Translations under genes and position numbers: made by a program
The notes under the pieces: model-generated
The model's input: the letters and a program-made list of their open reading frames with translations, nothing else
Told to the model about the DNA's origin: nothing
Database searches by the model: none
Assembly (NCBI RefSeq): GCF_002968335.2
Contig: NZ_CP134398.1
Coordinates: 4,898,001 to 4,962,000, forward strand
Length of the DNA: 64,000 bases
Source: Mycobacterium sp. ITM-2016-00316
GTDB lineage: Bacteria > Actinomycetota > Actinomycetes > Mycobacteriales > Mycobacteriaceae
Direction: 5' to 3'
Shown here: positions 32,426-41,752 of the stretch, piece after piece
How the letters are laid out: every line of letters begins with the position of its first letter
Position numbering within the stretch: the stretch's first letter is position 1

Positions 32426-33520
32426 TCAGTCCCGCCACCATGGGTTGATCGAGGATGCACTGACCAGCTGTCCGGGTTTCGGCGTCGCCACCGACACCCC
32501 CTCGGCGGCGGCCGCGCGCAACATCCGCTCCACCGGCTCCGACCACGGGTGCGGCGCCAGCCGGAATGTCGCCCAGTGGATCGGCACCAGCAGCCCGGTG
32601 TCGGTGACGTCGCGGTGGGCGCGCACCGCTTCCTCCGGGTTCATGTGGATGTCCGGCCAGCCCGGGTGGTACGCCCCGATCGGCATGAGGGTCAGGTCGA
32701 ACGGCCCGTAGGCGTCCCCGATCCCGGTGAAACCGGGCGTGTACCCGGTGTCGCCGCCGAAGAAGACGCGGTGCCGCGGACCGATCACCGCCCAGGACGA
32801 CCACAGCGTCATATTGCGGGTCAGAAAGCGGCCGGAGAAATGCCGCGCCGGGGTGCACACCAGGCGTATCGACCCGAGCTCGGCGCCCTCATCCCAGTCC
32901 AGTTCCACGATCCGCTCGGGCGGCAGGCCCCAGGTGCGCAGGTGCGCACCGATCCCGAGCGGCACGTAGAACTTGGCGCGCTGGGTGCGGGCCAACGCCT
33001 TGATGGTGTCGATATCGAGGTGGTCGTAGTGGTCGTGGCTGATGATTACCGCGTCGATGGCGGGCAACTCGTCGAGTTCGGCGGGCACCGGGTGCAGGCG
33101 CTGCGGCCCGATCACCCGGGACGGTGAGCATCGCTCGCTCCACACCGGGTCGGCCAGCACCCGGTAGCCGTCGACCTCGATGAGTGCCGACGAATGCCCG
33201 TACCAGGTGACCCCCAGATCCGCGGGCGGGATGTCGACGGCGGGGCGGACCAGCGGGATCTCCCGCGGCGGGCGCTGCTGCTGCCCGCCGGCCAGGATGT
33301 CGCGCACCAGTGCGAACTGATCGGCCCTGCTCAGCTGCAAGGGCGAGGCCGGTTCCCGGTTGACGAAGACACCGCCGTCATAGTTCGGCGACTTCTTGGC
33401 CGCCGGGCCGATGTCGGCGGCACCGAGCGCCGACGGTGCGCCCTGCACCGCCCGCAGCACCCAGCCACCGGCGACGACTGCCGCGGTGCCGCCCAGCAAC
33501 CGGGCCGCCTGGGCGAACAT
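32426..33520 (-). CDS. Metallo-beta-lactamase-fold hydrolase, Rv0906-like (NAPE-PLD type)
   Basis: A 364-residue enzyme. After an N-terminal membrane helix (LLGGTAAVVAGGWVL) comes a metal-dependent hydrolase domain with SHDHYDHLD as the H-x-H-x-DH motif, TPARHFSGR, FFGGDTGY and PIHWATF as the remaining metal ligands. The order and the VTWYGHSSALIEVDGYRVLADPV opening place it in the UlaG/NAPE-PLD-like group. Rv0906 has been described as an outer-membrane-lipid-related hydrolase candidate only by homology. The start at ATG 33520 overlaps the echA6 stop by one base. Confidence 0.87.
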   Translation of the reverse strand: MFAQAARLLGGTAAVVAGGWVLRAVQGAPSALGAADIGPAAKKSPNYDGGVFVNREPASPLQLSRADQFALVRDILAGGQQQRPPREIPLVRPAVDIPPADLGVTWYGHSSALIEVDGYRVLADPVWSERCSPSRVIGPQRLHPVPAELDELPAIDAVIISHDHYDHLDIDTIKALARTQRAKFYVPLGIGAHLRTWGLPPERIVELDWDEGAELGSIRLVCTPARHFSGRFLTRNMTLWSSWAVIGPRHRVFFGGDTGYTPGFTGIGDAYGPFDLTLMPIGAYHPGWPDIHMNPEEAVRAHRDVTDTGLLVPIHWATFRLAPHPWSEPVERMLRAAAAEGVSVATPKPGQLVSASSINPWWRD

Positions 33521-34266
33521 CAGGCGCCGAGGAAGTTCGGGGAGCGCTTCTCGATCCGGGCCACCTGGGCCTCGATCACGTCCGGGCTGGCCCAGGCCTT
33601 GTCGAAGCCCTCCTTGTGCGCGGGCCACGGCTCCTCGTAGGCGCCGTCATCGTTGAGGACGCGCTTGGAGTGCGCGACCGAGAGCGGCGCGTAACCGGCA
33701 ATCTCGGCGGCCCAGGCCTGCGCGTCGGCGAGGTCGCCGACCCGGTTGACCATGCCGGTCTGGGTAGCGGTGTCCAGATCGAGGCGCTCGGCGGCGATCA
33801 GCATGGCGCGGGCCCGGCCGTGCCCGACCAGGGACACCAGCCGGCGGATCGACCAGTTGTCGAGCGCCAGCCCGTACTTGGCGATCGGGAACTGGAAGTA
33901 GGTGCCGGGGGCGCCGACCCGCAGATCGCAGATCATCGACAGGATGACCCCGGCGCCGATCGCGGGCCCGTTGAGCGCCGCCACGACGGGCACCGGGCTG
34001 GCGTCGATGGCCAGGTTCAGTTGCTTCGCTCGTTCGGGAAGGTCCCGCGCCACGCCCTCGGCGTCGGACAGATCGGCGCCCGCGCTGAACACCGAGCCCT
34101 GCCCGGTCAGCACGATGGCGCGAACGCCGGAGGCCCCCGAATCCTGGCTGGCTTTCTCGATCTCTTCCCGTAGGCCGTCGACGAGTGCGGCGTTGAGTGC
34201 GTTGCGACGCTCGGGGCGCTGCATTTCCAGGGTGACGACGTTGCCGTCGCGGGTCACTCCAATCAT
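33520..34266 (-). CDS. echA6: Crotonase-fold protein EchA6
   Basis: A 248-residue crotonase-superfamily protein. [19 protein letters not shown] (oxyanion hole) and [18 protein letters not shown] are characteristic; [15 protein letters not shown] is the trimer region. In M. tuberculosis EchA6 binds acyl-CoA, lacks the catalytic acid of true hydratases and delivers fatty acids to FAS-II for mycolate synthesis. ATG 34266 gives the family length (Mtb EchA6 is 243). It is divergent from accD3 across 26 bp, which must contain both promoters. Confidence 0.92.
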   Translation of the reverse strand: MIGVTRDGNVVTLEMQRPERRNALNAALVDGLREEIEKASQDSGASGVRAIVLTGQGSVFSAGADLSDAEGVARDLPERAKQLNLAIDASPVPVVAALNGPAIGAGVILSMICDLRVGAPGTYFQFPIAKYGLALDNWSIRRLVSLVGHGRARAMLIAAERLDLDTATQTGMVNRVGDLADAQAWAAEIAGYAPLSVAHSKRVLNDDGAYEEPWPAHKEGFDKAWASPDVIEAQVARIEKRSPNFLGA

Positions 34267-34292
34267 GGACCCCAGCCTATTAGCCTTCTCGT

Positions 34293-35783
34293 GTGAGCAG
34301 CGCGCTGGCACTACGTGATGCCGTCCTCGACGAGGGTTCCTTCCGCAGTTGGGACAGCGCGCCCCTGCAGGTTGCCCAGTCCGACACCTATCGCGCGGAA
34401 CTGGCCGCGGCGGCCGAGAAAACGGGTCTGGACGAATCGGTGCTGACCGGGGAGGGCACCGTGTTCGGGCGGCGGGTGGCCGTGCTGGCCTGCGAGTTCG
34501 ACTTCCTGGCGGGCTCGATCGGGGTGGCCGCGGCCGAGCGGATCACCGCGGCGATCACCCGCGCCACCGCCGAGCGGTTGCCGTTGCTGGCCTCCCCCGC
34601 CTCGGGCGGCACCCGCATGCAGGAGGGCACCGTCGCCTTCCTGCAGATGGTCAAGATCGCGGCCGCGGTCGAACTGCACAAGCGCGAGCATCTGCCCTAC
34701 ATCGTCTATCTGCGCCACCCCACCACCGGCGGGGTGTTCGCGTCCTGGGGTTCGCTCGGGCACGTCACCGCTGCCGAGCCCGGCGCGCTGATCGGGTTCC
34801 TCGGCCCCCGGGTGTACGAGCATCTCTACGGCGAGAAGTTCCCGCCCGGGGTGCAGACCGCGGAGAACCTGTATGCCCACGGCGTCATCGACGGGGTGGT
34901 GACGCTGGAGGTGCTGCGCTCGGTGCTCAACCGCACGCTGGCGGTGATCCTCGATCCGCCCGGCCCGCCCCCGCCGGCCCCCGAACTCGCCGACATTCCC
35001 GACATCCCGGCCTGGGATTCGGTGCTGGCCTCCCGGCGGCCCGACCGCCCGGGCGCCGAGTTTGTGCTGCGACACGGCGCGACCGATCCGGTGGTGCTGT
35101 CGGCGTCCGGCGGCGGGCAGGAGCGAAGCGACCGGGGAATCGGCACAGCGAGTTCCGGTCAGACGCTGCTGGCGTTGGCCCGGTTCGGCGGCCAGCCCGC
35201 GGTGGTGCTCGGCCAGCGCCGCCTCGGGATGCTGGGCCCAGAGGCGCTGCGGGAGGCGCGCCGCGGGATGGCGCTGGCCGCCGGTCTGCGGTTACCGCTG
35301 GTGTCGTTCATCGACACCGCGGGCCCGGCGCTGTCGGTCGAGGCCGAGCAGGACGGCCTGGCCGGCGAGATCGCGCGCTGCCTGGCCGAATTGGTGACGC
35401 TGCAGGTCCCGACGGTGTCGGTGTTGCTCGGTCAGGGCAGCGGCGGCCCGGCGCTGGCGATGGTGCCCGCCGACCGGGTGCTGGCCGCCCAGCACGGCTG
35501 GCTGGCGCCGCTGCCGCCGGAAGGGGCCAGCGCCATCGTGTACCGCGACACCGATCACGCGCCGGAACTGTCTGCCGCTCAAGGCATCCGGTCGGCCGAT
35601 CTGCTGCGCAGCGGGATCGTCGACGTCATCGTCCCCGAGCAACCCGACGCCGCCGACGAACCGATGGCCTTCACCGCACGGCTGTCGGCGTCCATCGCCG
35701 GCGAGTTGTACCGGCTGCGCGCCATGTCTGATATCGAACGGGTCGGCACCCGGCTGCACCGCTACCGGCGCATCGGGCTGTAG
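34293..35783 (+). CDS. accD3: Acyl-CoA carboxylase beta-like subunit AccD3
   Basis: A 496-residue carboxyltransferase-type protein close in length to AccD3 of M. tuberculosis (495). Two crotonase-like halves are visible: [19 protein letters not shown] (about 100-120, the oxyanion and acyl-CoA region) and the C-terminal half with [23 protein letters not shown]. It transfers carboxyl from biotin carrier to acyl-CoA; the substrate of AccD3 is not settled. A linker between the halves contains the in-frame insert [11 protein letters not shown] from the 33-bp repeat. GTG start at 34293. Its 3' end overlaps the opposite histidine-kinase gene by 22 bp. Confidence 0.9.
   Translation: MSSALALRDAVLDEGSFRSWDSAPLQVAQSDTYRAELAAAAEKTGLDESVLTGEGTVFGRRVAVLACEFDFLAGSIGVAAAERITAAITRATAERLPLLASPASGGTRMQEGTVAFLQMVKIAAAVELHKREHLPYIVYLRHPTTGGVFASWGSLGHVTAAEPGALIGFLGPRVYEHLYGEKFPPGVQTAENLYAHGVIDGVVTLEVLRSVLNRTLAVILDPPGPPPPAPELADIPDIPAWDSVLASRRPDRPGAEFVLRHGATDPVVLSASGGGQERSDRGIGTASSGQTLLALARFGGQPAVVLGQRRLGMLGPEALREARRGMALAAGLRLPLVSFIDTAGPALSVEAEQDGLAGEIARCLAELVTLQVPTVSVLLGQGSGGPALAMVPADRVLAAQHGWLAPLPPEGASAIVYRDTDHAPELSAAQGIRSADLLRSGIVDVIVPEQPDAADEPMAFTARLSASIAGELYRLRAMSDIERVGTRLHRYRRIGL
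35111..35143 (+). repeat. 33-bp dispersed repeat, copy 1 (inside accD3)
   Basis: Identical over 33 bases to 49774-49806. The core reads GGAGCGAAGCGACCGGGGAA. In frame it encodes [11 protein letters not shown] in the linker between the two AccD3 halves. Confidence 0.85.
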
Positions 35784-37258
35784 GCCGGCGACTCGACGGT
35801 GGGGATACGCATGATGAAAGCTGTTTGCCCCGAACTGGATTGAGCCTCGATGGAGCCGCCATGCGCCTCGACGATGGACGATACGATGGACAGGCCGAGG
35901 CCGAAACTGCCGGCCTCCCGGGAACGCGACTTGTCGGCGCGCACGAATCGTTCGAACAGGTGCGGCAGCAGGTCGGCGTCGATTCCGGGTCCGTCATCGG
36001 CGACGGTCAGATCGACATGCGCCGGGCCGGCGACGATCGACGTCTGCACGGTGGTGCCTTCCGGCGTGTGCACCCGGGCGTTGGACAGCAGGTTCGCGAC
36101 CGTCTGGTGCAGCCGGGCCCGGTCACCGAGCACCCACACCGGATGGTCGGGCACCTCGGCCAGCCAGCGGTGCGACGGTGCGGACACCGCCGCGTCGTTG
36201 ACGGCGTCGGTCACGAGTTCGGTGAGATCGACCTCCGTGCAGTCCAGGTCCTGACCCTCGTCCAGGCGGGCCAGCAGCAGCAGGTCGGCGACCAGCGTGG
36301 TCATCCGGCTCGCCTCCCCCTCGATCCGGGCCAGCGCGTACTCGGTCATCTTCGGTAGCGATGCGCTGTCCTGCCGGGTCAGCTCCGCGTAGCCGTGGAT
36401 GGCCGCCAGCGGGGTGCGCAGCTCATGGCTGGCGTCGGTGATGAACTGGCGCATCCTGCGGTCCGATGCGGCGACATCGGACAGCGCGTGTTCGACGTGG
36501 TCGAGCAGCGTGTTGAGGGTGGCGCCGACCAGCCCGACCTCGGTGCGCGGATCGGTGTCACCGGCGGGCACCCGCGGGGTGATGACATGGTTGTCGCGGT
36601 CCAGCGGCAGTGCCGCCACCTCCGCGGCGGTCGCCGACACCCGGTGCAGCGGGCGCAGCGCGAACCGCACCAGGGCCAGCGTGCTCGGCGCCGTGACCAC
36701 CAGCGCCAGCAGCGTCATCACCGAGACCACCGCCGTCTCGCGGACCATCGCCTGCCAGGCCGGGGTCCGCGACACCCCGGTGACCAGGACCTCGTTCCCG
36801 TCTCCGGGACCGCTGACCATCCGGTACCAACCCAGACCGGGCAGCTCGACGGTGCGGGGTTGCGGGTCCGCCCACGACATCTCCGCGATCCGGGCGACGG
36901 CCGCAGCCGGTGCCGGCTCGGCCGCACCGTCAAGGAAGTGCGCGGCATCGACGACCTGTCCGTCCTGGATCAGCGCCACGACATTGCCGGGCGCCTGGCC
37001 GATCAGGTGGGTAAGCGGTTTCATGGTGCCCGGCGCGGGCCGCTCACCGTCGGCGCTCGGCGTGCTGCGGTATTTGGTGACCGAACTGGCGTAGCCCTGC
37101 GCCGCGGCCGCCAACTGGGCATCGATGATGCCCAGTACCGATGACCGCAGCGTCAGCACCGACATGGTCCCGATGGTCGCCACCACCAGCATCACCACCA
37201 CCGAGACGCCGACGACCAACTGCTTGAGCAAGGTCCAGCTGCGCCAGATGCGCGTCAC
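35762..37258 (-). CDS. Two-component sensor histidine kinase (TrcS-like)
   Basis: A 498-residue kinase. A short N-terminal tail, a first helix (LVVGVSVVVMLVVATIGTM, 15-33), an extracytoplasmic sensor of about 120 residues, and a second helix near 160-185 are followed by HAMP (190-245). The H-box is FITDASHELRTPLAAIHGY (His about 278), then the N-box LLSNARVHTP, the G1-box DDGPGID and the G2-box SFGLGLSIV. Length and partner resemble TrcS of M. tuberculosis, but this is similarity, not proof. It is encoded 4 bp overlapping the response regulator and phosphorylates it. The signal is unknown. Confidence 0.9.
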   Translation of the reverse strand: MTRIWRSWTLLKQLVVGVSVVVMLVVATIGTMSVLTLRSSVLGIIDAQLAAAAQGYASSVTKYRSTPSADGERPAPGTMKPLTHLIGQAPGNVVALIQDGQVVDAAHFLDGAAEPAPAAAVARIAEMSWADPQPRTVELPGLGWYRMVSGPGDGNEVLVTGVSRTPAWQAMVRETAVVSVMTLLALVVTAPSTLALVRFALRPLHRVSATAAEVAALPLDRDNHVITPRVPAGDTDPRTEVGLVGATLNTLLDHVEHALSDVAASDRRMRQFITDASHELRTPLAAIHGYAELTRQDSASLPKMTEYALARIEGEASRMTTLVADLLLLARLDEGQDLDCTEVDLTELVTDAVNDAAVSAPSHRWLAEVPDHPVWVLGDRARLHQTVANLLSNARVHTPEGTTVQTSIVAGPAHVDLTVADDGPGIDADLLPHLFERFVRADKSRSREAGSFGLGLSIVSSIVEAHGGSIEAQSSSGQTAFIMRIPTVESPAYSPMRR

Positions 37259-38022
37259 GGCGCGGCGCGCAGGAGGTAGCCCACACCGCGCACGGTATGG
37301 ATCATCGGTTCACAGTCGGTGTCGAGCTTCTTGCGCAGATACGACACGTACAGATCGACGATGCTGGTCTTTCCACCGAAGTCGTAGTCCCACACGTGCT
37401 GCAGTATCTCGTTGCGGCCCAACGCTCGTCGCGGATTGCGCATCATGAATCGCAGCAGGTCGAACTCGGTGGAGGTCAGGGCGATCGCCTCGCCGCCGCG
37501 GGTCACCGACCGGCTGGCCATGTCGAGGCACAGGTCACCGACGGTCAAGGTCTCGTCCTCGGCCGGGGTCAGATAGGCGGTGCGCCGCAGCAATCCGCGT
37601 AGCCGGGCGACGAGTTCCTCGAGCGAGAACGGTTTGGTCATGTAGTCGTCGCCGCCGGCGGTCAGCCCGTTGACCCGGTCGGCCACCGAATCGCGGGCGG
37701 TGAGGAACAGCGTCGGGGTGTAGGTGTCCGATTCGCGGATCTGGGCTAGCACACCGAGGCCATCGGTATCGGGCAGCATGATGTCGAGAACCAGCAGATC
37801 CGGGGTGGCGGCGCGGTATTTGGCGACGGCCTCGGCGGCGTCGTGGGCGACGTCGATATCCCAGCCCTCGTACTGCAGGGCCATCCTGATCAGGTTGGTC
37901 AGCGCGCGCTCGTCATCGACGAGCAGCACCCGGATCGGTGAACCGTCAGCACGGTACATCCGCGGTAGCTGACCGAGGATGGCACGGCGCGGCCCCTGGC
38001 CGTCGGTCGGTGCGGTCGTCAC
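37255..38022 (-). CDS. OmpR-family response regulator (TrcR-like)
   Basis: A 255-residue regulator. After an N-terminal extension (PRMYRADGSPI), the receiver domain (31-145) has RVLLVDDE, phospho-acceptor D80 in LLVLDIMLPD, and FLTARD and TKPF as switch residues. The winged-helix DNA-binding domain (160-250) shows LTSTEFDLLRFMMRNPRRALGR and VDLYVSYLRKKLD. The MYRADGSPIRVLL start and layout recall TrcR. The start is GTG 38022. It controls genes that cannot be named from sequence; the divergent DoxX genes are candidates. Confidence 0.9.
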   Translation of the reverse strand: MTTAPTDGQGPRRAILGQLPRMYRADGSPIRVLLVDDERALTNLIRMALQYEGWDIDVAHDAAEAVAKYRAATPDLLVLDIMLPDTDGLGVLAQIRESDTYTPTLFLTARDSVADRVNGLTAGGDDYMTKPFSLEELVARLRGLLRRTAYLTPAEDETLTVGDLCLDMASRSVTRGGEAIALTSTEFDLLRFMMRNPRRALGRNEILQHVWDYDFGGKTSIVDLYVSYLRKKLDTDCEPMIHTVRGVGYLLRAAP

Positions 38023-38163
38023 CGGACCATTGTCGCCGCTGCCCGCCGTGGGGTCACCCGCTCCAACATGTGAATCGTCTATGAGAGTGGCCCTCCGCGC
38101 CGGTCCAACCAGAAGACTTGGTCCAGGCAGCCGTCCGTGCCGCTACCGAAAGGGTCGAAGATC

Positions 38164-38574
38164 ATGTCCACCTCCATCGCCCGCTCGACATCGGCGGTCG
38201 ACGCACGTCTGACGTCGAACTCCGGTGTCGCCCTAGGCATTTTCCGGATCCTCGTCGGTCTGATGTTCGCGATGCACGGAACCGCGAAACTGTTCGCCTT
38301 TCCCAGCGGTACCCCGGTGGCGTTCGGCGCCTGGCCGGCGTGGTGGGCCGGCGTGCTCGAGATCGTCCTCGGCCTGCTCATCACGGTCGGCCTGGTCACC
38401 AGGGTGGCCGCGTTCATCGCCTCCGGCATGATGGCGGTCGCCTATTTCTGGCGACATTTCCCGGACGGCTTCTGGCCGATCGACAACGGTGGCGAGAGTG
38501 CGGTGCTGTACTGCTTCATCTTCCTGTTGCTGGTCTTCATCGGCCCCGGGTCGCTCGCGGTGTCACGCCGCTAA
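38164..38574 (+). CDS. DoxX family membrane protein (copy 1)
   Basis: A 136-residue four-helix membrane protein. FRILVGLMFAMHGTAKLFAFP is the DoxX hallmark; WWAGVLEIVLGLLITVGLVTRVAAFIASGMMAVAYF covers helices 2-3. In M. tuberculosis a DoxX protein forms a membrane oxidoreductase complex with SodA and SseA for thiol stress; other members have unclear roles. ATG 38164 follows GAAAGGG. It is divergent from the response regulator and followed by a paralogue. Confidence 0.9.
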   Translation: MSTSIARSTSAVDARLTSNSGVALGIFRILVGLMFAMHGTAKLFAFPSGTPVAFGAWPAWWAGVLEIVLGLLITVGLVTRVAAFIASGMMAVAYFWRHFPDGFWPIDNGGESAVLYCFIFLLLVFIGPGSLAVSRR

Positions 38575-38649
38575 TTGACTGAAACGCAATATCTCTCGGG
38601 CCTGGGGGTAGCCCCCACATTCCGGTACTTGCGTGCCAACATCTGACGC

Positions 38650-39057
38650 ATGTCCACATCCACCAACGACACCGTCGCGCGATTTCAGGATCCGCTGACA
38701 GCCAAGGCGCCCATCGTGCTGGGCGTGTTCCGGATCCTCGTCGGCCTGATGTTCGCCATGCACGGCACGGTCAAACTGTTCAGCTTCCCCAGCGCATCGA
38801 CCGTCGCCGTCGGCGCCTGGCCGAGCTGGTGGGCGGGCCTGCTGGAAGTGGTGTTCGGCCTGCTCATCGCGGCCGGTGTGCTCACCCGGGTGTCCGCGTT
38901 CATCGCCTCGGGCGTGATGGCGGTCGCCTATTTCTGGAAGCACTTCCCGGACCGCTTCTGGCCCATCGACAACGGTGGCGAGACCGCCGCGTTGTACAGC
39001 TTCATCTTCGCGGTGCTGGTGTTCACCGGCCCGGGCGCACTGGCGCTGCGCCGCTAA
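38650..39057 (+). CDS. DoxX family membrane protein (copy 2)
   Basis: A 135-residue paralogue of the preceding gene (about 70 percent identical by eye): LGVFRILVGLMFAMHGTVKLFSFP and KHFPDRFWPIDNGGETAALYSFIF. The two genes share a strand and 75 bp separation, so a recent tandem duplication is likely. Copy 2 has MSTSTNDTVARFQDPLTAK at its N-terminus in place of the first copy's MSTSIARSTSAVDARL. Its stop overlaps the opposite YhgE gene by 4 bp. Confidence 0.9.
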   Translation: MSTSTNDTVARFQDPLTAKAPIVLGVFRILVGLMFAMHGTVKLFSFPSASTVAVGAWPSWWAGLLEVVFGLLIAAGVLTRVSAFIASGVMAVAYFWKHFPDRFWPIDNGGETAALYSFIFAVLVFTGPGALALRR

Positions 39058-41060
39058 ACCTCGATCGGCGGATTCAACCGCTCCATCGTGTACTGCCGGT
39101 CCCGGCGCGCCGCCCACGAACTGGCGGCCAGCGCCGCGGCCAGCAGTCCGACGAGCACCGCGACCGCGACCACCATCCGGGAGTCGAACCCGCCGGCGAT
39201 GGTCTGCCGTAACCCGTTGACGGCGTAGGTCATCGGGTCGAACGGGTGCAATATCTGGAAGGGTTTGGCCGTCGTCTCCACCGGATAGATGCCGCCCGCC
39301 GACACCAGTTGCAGCATCAGGAAGGCCAGTGTCACCACCCGGCCCACCGACACCCCGAACAGCGCGTTGAACGCCTGGATGATGGCCAGGAACGTCGCGC
39401 CGATCAGCAGCAGGAAGGCCACCGTCGCCAGCGGGTATTTGGCCTGGAGACCGACCCCGAAATGCACCACCACATACATCACCGAGACCTGGCAGACGAC
39501 GATCAGCAGCGCGGGCCAGTATGAGGCCAGCACCACCCGCAGTGCACCCAGGCCGTGCACGATCGGCCGGGACTGCATGGGCTTCAACAACATCCAGATG
39601 ATCATCGCCCCGATGAACAGGGCCAGCGGCAGGAAGAACGGGGCGAAACCGGTGCCGAAGGTGGCGGCCGGGTTGTCGGTCTTCAACTCCAGGGTGACGG
39701 GTGCGGCTAGGGTCCGGGCAACGTCGGTGCGCTGCTGCGGCGTCCACGACGGCACCTGCGCCGAGCCCTCCTTGAGCTTGCTCGCCAGTTCGGCACTGCC
39801 ATCGGCCAGCTTCTGCGTGCCATCGGCCAGTTGCGTGGCACCATCGGATAGTTGACCACTGCCGTTGGCCAACTGCACCAGACCGCTGTTGAGCTGGTGT
39901 GCCCCGCTGTCGAGCCGGTCCACCCCGTCTTTCAGCGCGGCGACATCGCTGCGCAGGCCACCGTCGAGGGCCCGGGTGATGAACACCCGCAGCTTGCTGT
40001 TGGGATCACCGAGTTCGCCTTCCAGCCGGGACGCGCTGTCCCGCAATCGGATCAGCCCGTCATCGGTGGCCGGGTCGATACCGTTGGTGCGCAGCAGTCG
40101 TTGCGCACCGGCCAGCACGTCGCCGGCATGGCGCACCGTCGGGTCCGGGTTGGTCTGCAGCAGACCCAGCGCCTGGTCGACGATGGCCGCCGCCTGCACC
40201 TGATCGATGTTCAGCGCGGCGATCCGGTCGGTGGTGGAGCGCACCGCGGAGCTCAGCCGCTGCGCGAGCAGGCCGACCTCGTCGGGGTCGAGTTGCAGAC
40301 CGCCCACCCGGTCCAGCATCTCCAGCAGCGGGCCGGTGGCCGAGTCCACCCGGCTGGCCAGCTGCCGGGTCCCGGCCATCAGCTGGGCCGAACCGTCGCG
40401 CGCCACAACAAGTCCGGCGGTCAGCTGATCGGCGCCCGAGGCCAGCCGTTGGGCACCGTCATTGGCCTCGGCGTTGCCGGAAGCCAGTTGCTGGGCACCG
40501 TCGGCGGCCTGGACCAGGCCGTCACCGGCGTCGGTCAGCCCGGTCAGCACGGTCTCCAGGGTGCGTTGCCCGATGCTCGCATTGACCTGGTTGATCACCT
40601 CGCGGGCTGCGTTCTGCCCGATGATCGATCCCAGATAGTTGTTGGCATCGTTGAACGTGAAGTCGATGCGCGCCTGCTGCGGTGCATCGCCGGACGGCGA
40701 GGCGACATCGGCGCTGAAGTCCTGCGGCAGCGTCACCGAGAAGTAGTACCTGCCGCTGCTCACCCCGTCGGCGGCCTCGGCGGCCGAGACCTGGTGCAGT
40801 TGCAGCTGGCCCGAATCCACCAGGGCGTCGGCGACCTGCGCACCGGCGTCGAGTTTCTTGCCGTCGACGACGGTGCCGGTGTCCTCGTTGACCAGCGCCA
40901 CCGGCACCTTGTTCACCGCGTCGAACGGATTCCAGAACGCCCACAGGTACATGGCGCCGTACAGCAGCGGCATCAGCACCACGGTGACCAGCGCGATGCG
41001 CGGCATCGCCCCGCGGGAGAATCGTTTCAGGTCGGTGCCCAGCGACATTCCGGCAAGCAT
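39054..41060 (-). CDS. YhgE/Pip-family membrane protein
   Basis: A 668-residue protein. A first membrane helix (IALVTVVLMPLLYGAMYLWAF, 22-42) is followed by a large extracytoplasmic part with repeated heptad motifs (GAQQLASGNAEANDGAQRLASGADQLTAG and the SGQLSDGATQLADGTQKLADGSAEL region), and at least five helices (about 470-655) with TKPFQILHPFDPMTYAVNGLR before the last. This layout matches YhgE/Pip and ABC-2-like exporters found in Gram-positive bacteria (phage infection protein, EsaA-like). The start ATG 41060 lies 6 bp after the degenerate ATPase gene stop, so the two form a unit. Confidence 0.85.
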   Translation of the reverse strand: MLAGMSLGTDLKRFSRGAMPRIALVTVVLMPLLYGAMYLWAFWNPFDAVNKVPVALVNEDTGTVVDGKKLDAGAQVADALVDSGQLQLHQVSAAEAADGVSSGRYYFSVTLPQDFSADVASPSGDAPQQARIDFTFNDANNYLGSIIGQNAAREVINQVNASIGQRTLETVLTGLTDAGDGLVQAADGAQQLASGNAEANDGAQRLASGADQLTAGLVVARDGSAQLMAGTRQLASRVDSATGPLLEMLDRVGGLQLDPDEVGLLAQRLSSAVRSTTDRIAALNIDQVQAAAIVDQALGLLQTNPDPTVRHAGDVLAGAQRLLRTNGIDPATDDGLIRLRDSASRLEGELGDPNSKLRVFITRALDGGLRSDVAALKDGVDRLDSGAHQLNSGLVQLANGSGQLSDGATQLADGTQKLADGSAELASKLKEGSAQVPSWTPQQRTDVARTLAAPVTLELKTDNPAATFGTGFAPFFLPLALFIGAMIIWMLLKPMQSRPIVHGLGALRVVLASYWPALLIVVCQVSVMYVVVHFGVGLQAKYPLATVAFLLLIGATFLAIIQAFNALFGVSVGRVVTLAFLMLQLVSAGGIYPVETTAKPFQILHPFDPMTYAVNGLRQTIAGGFDSRMVVAVAVLVGLLAAALAASSWAARRDRQYTMERLNPPIEV

Positions 41061-41066
41061 GGCTAC

Positions 41067-41732
41067 TCAACTCTCCATAGAAATCTGGGCTCGGGCTCCC
41101 GGGACGGGGTTCGCGGAGGTGGTGATCACCGTCTGGTTCTCCCCCAACGCATTCAGGCGCTCCAGCACGATGGCGCGGTTGCCATCGTCGGTGATGCCGT
41201 CCAGATCGCCGACCACCAGCAGCGGCGGTGTCCCGGTGTTGGCCAGCGCAATCCGCAACAACACCTGGGCGAGTTCACCGATCTGGTCGAAGTACGCACC
41301 CAGGTCCGGCAGCGCGACCTCACCGAAGGTGCTCCCGCAGATATCGGCGAGGTCGGCCGCCGACGCCTGCCCGATGAACCGGTACCACGGTGCGTCCCAA
41401 CGCAACTGCTCGGTGATGAGGTCTCGGACGGTGACGGACTCGGCGATCTTGTCCAGCTGGTCGATATTGGCCAGCGCCGACGCCCCGAAGATCTTGCGGG
41501 CGTCGGAGTGGCCGAACACCGTGACCGTGCCCGAGATCGGCCGCATCCGCCCCGCCAGCGTCAGCAGCAACGCGGTGCGCCCGGTGCCTGCCGGGTGGAT
41601 CAGCGCGGTGACCCCGCCGGTGTCGACATCCAGATCGATGGGCCCGTACACCGGCCCCCAGGGCCCGCGCATGGTGATGGCGCGGGCCCTGACCGCCGGT
41701 TCGGGCTCGGGTTCAGAGACTGCGGCTGACAC
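41067..41732 (-). CDS. Degenerate ABC ATPase paired with YhgE protein
   Basis: A 221-residue protein with the overall layout of an ABC ATP-binding subunit (ITMRGPWGPVYGPIDLDVDTGGVTALIHPAGTGRTALLLTLAGRM, then a helical part and LLVVGDLDG). Walker A reads PAGTGRTA, with Arg in place of the invariant Lys. The LSGGQ signature is replaced by IGELAQVLLR, and the Walker B Glu is missing (GDLDG). It is therefore unlikely to hydrolyse ATP normally and may be a regulatory partner of the YhgE protein encoded 6 bp downstream. GTG start at 41732. Confidence 0.8.
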   Translation of the reverse strand: MSAAVSEPEPEPAVRARAITMRGPWGPVYGPIDLDVDTGGVTALIHPAGTGRTALLLTLAGRMRPISGTVTVFGHSDARKIFGASALANIDQLDKIAESVTVRDLITEQLRWDAPWYRFIGQASAADLADICGSTFGEVALPDLGAYFDQIGELAQVLLRIALANTGTPPLLVVGDLDGITDDGNRAIVLERLNALGENQTVITTSANPVPGARAQISMES

Positions 41733-41752
41733 CGCCCAATCTCAGCACAACA

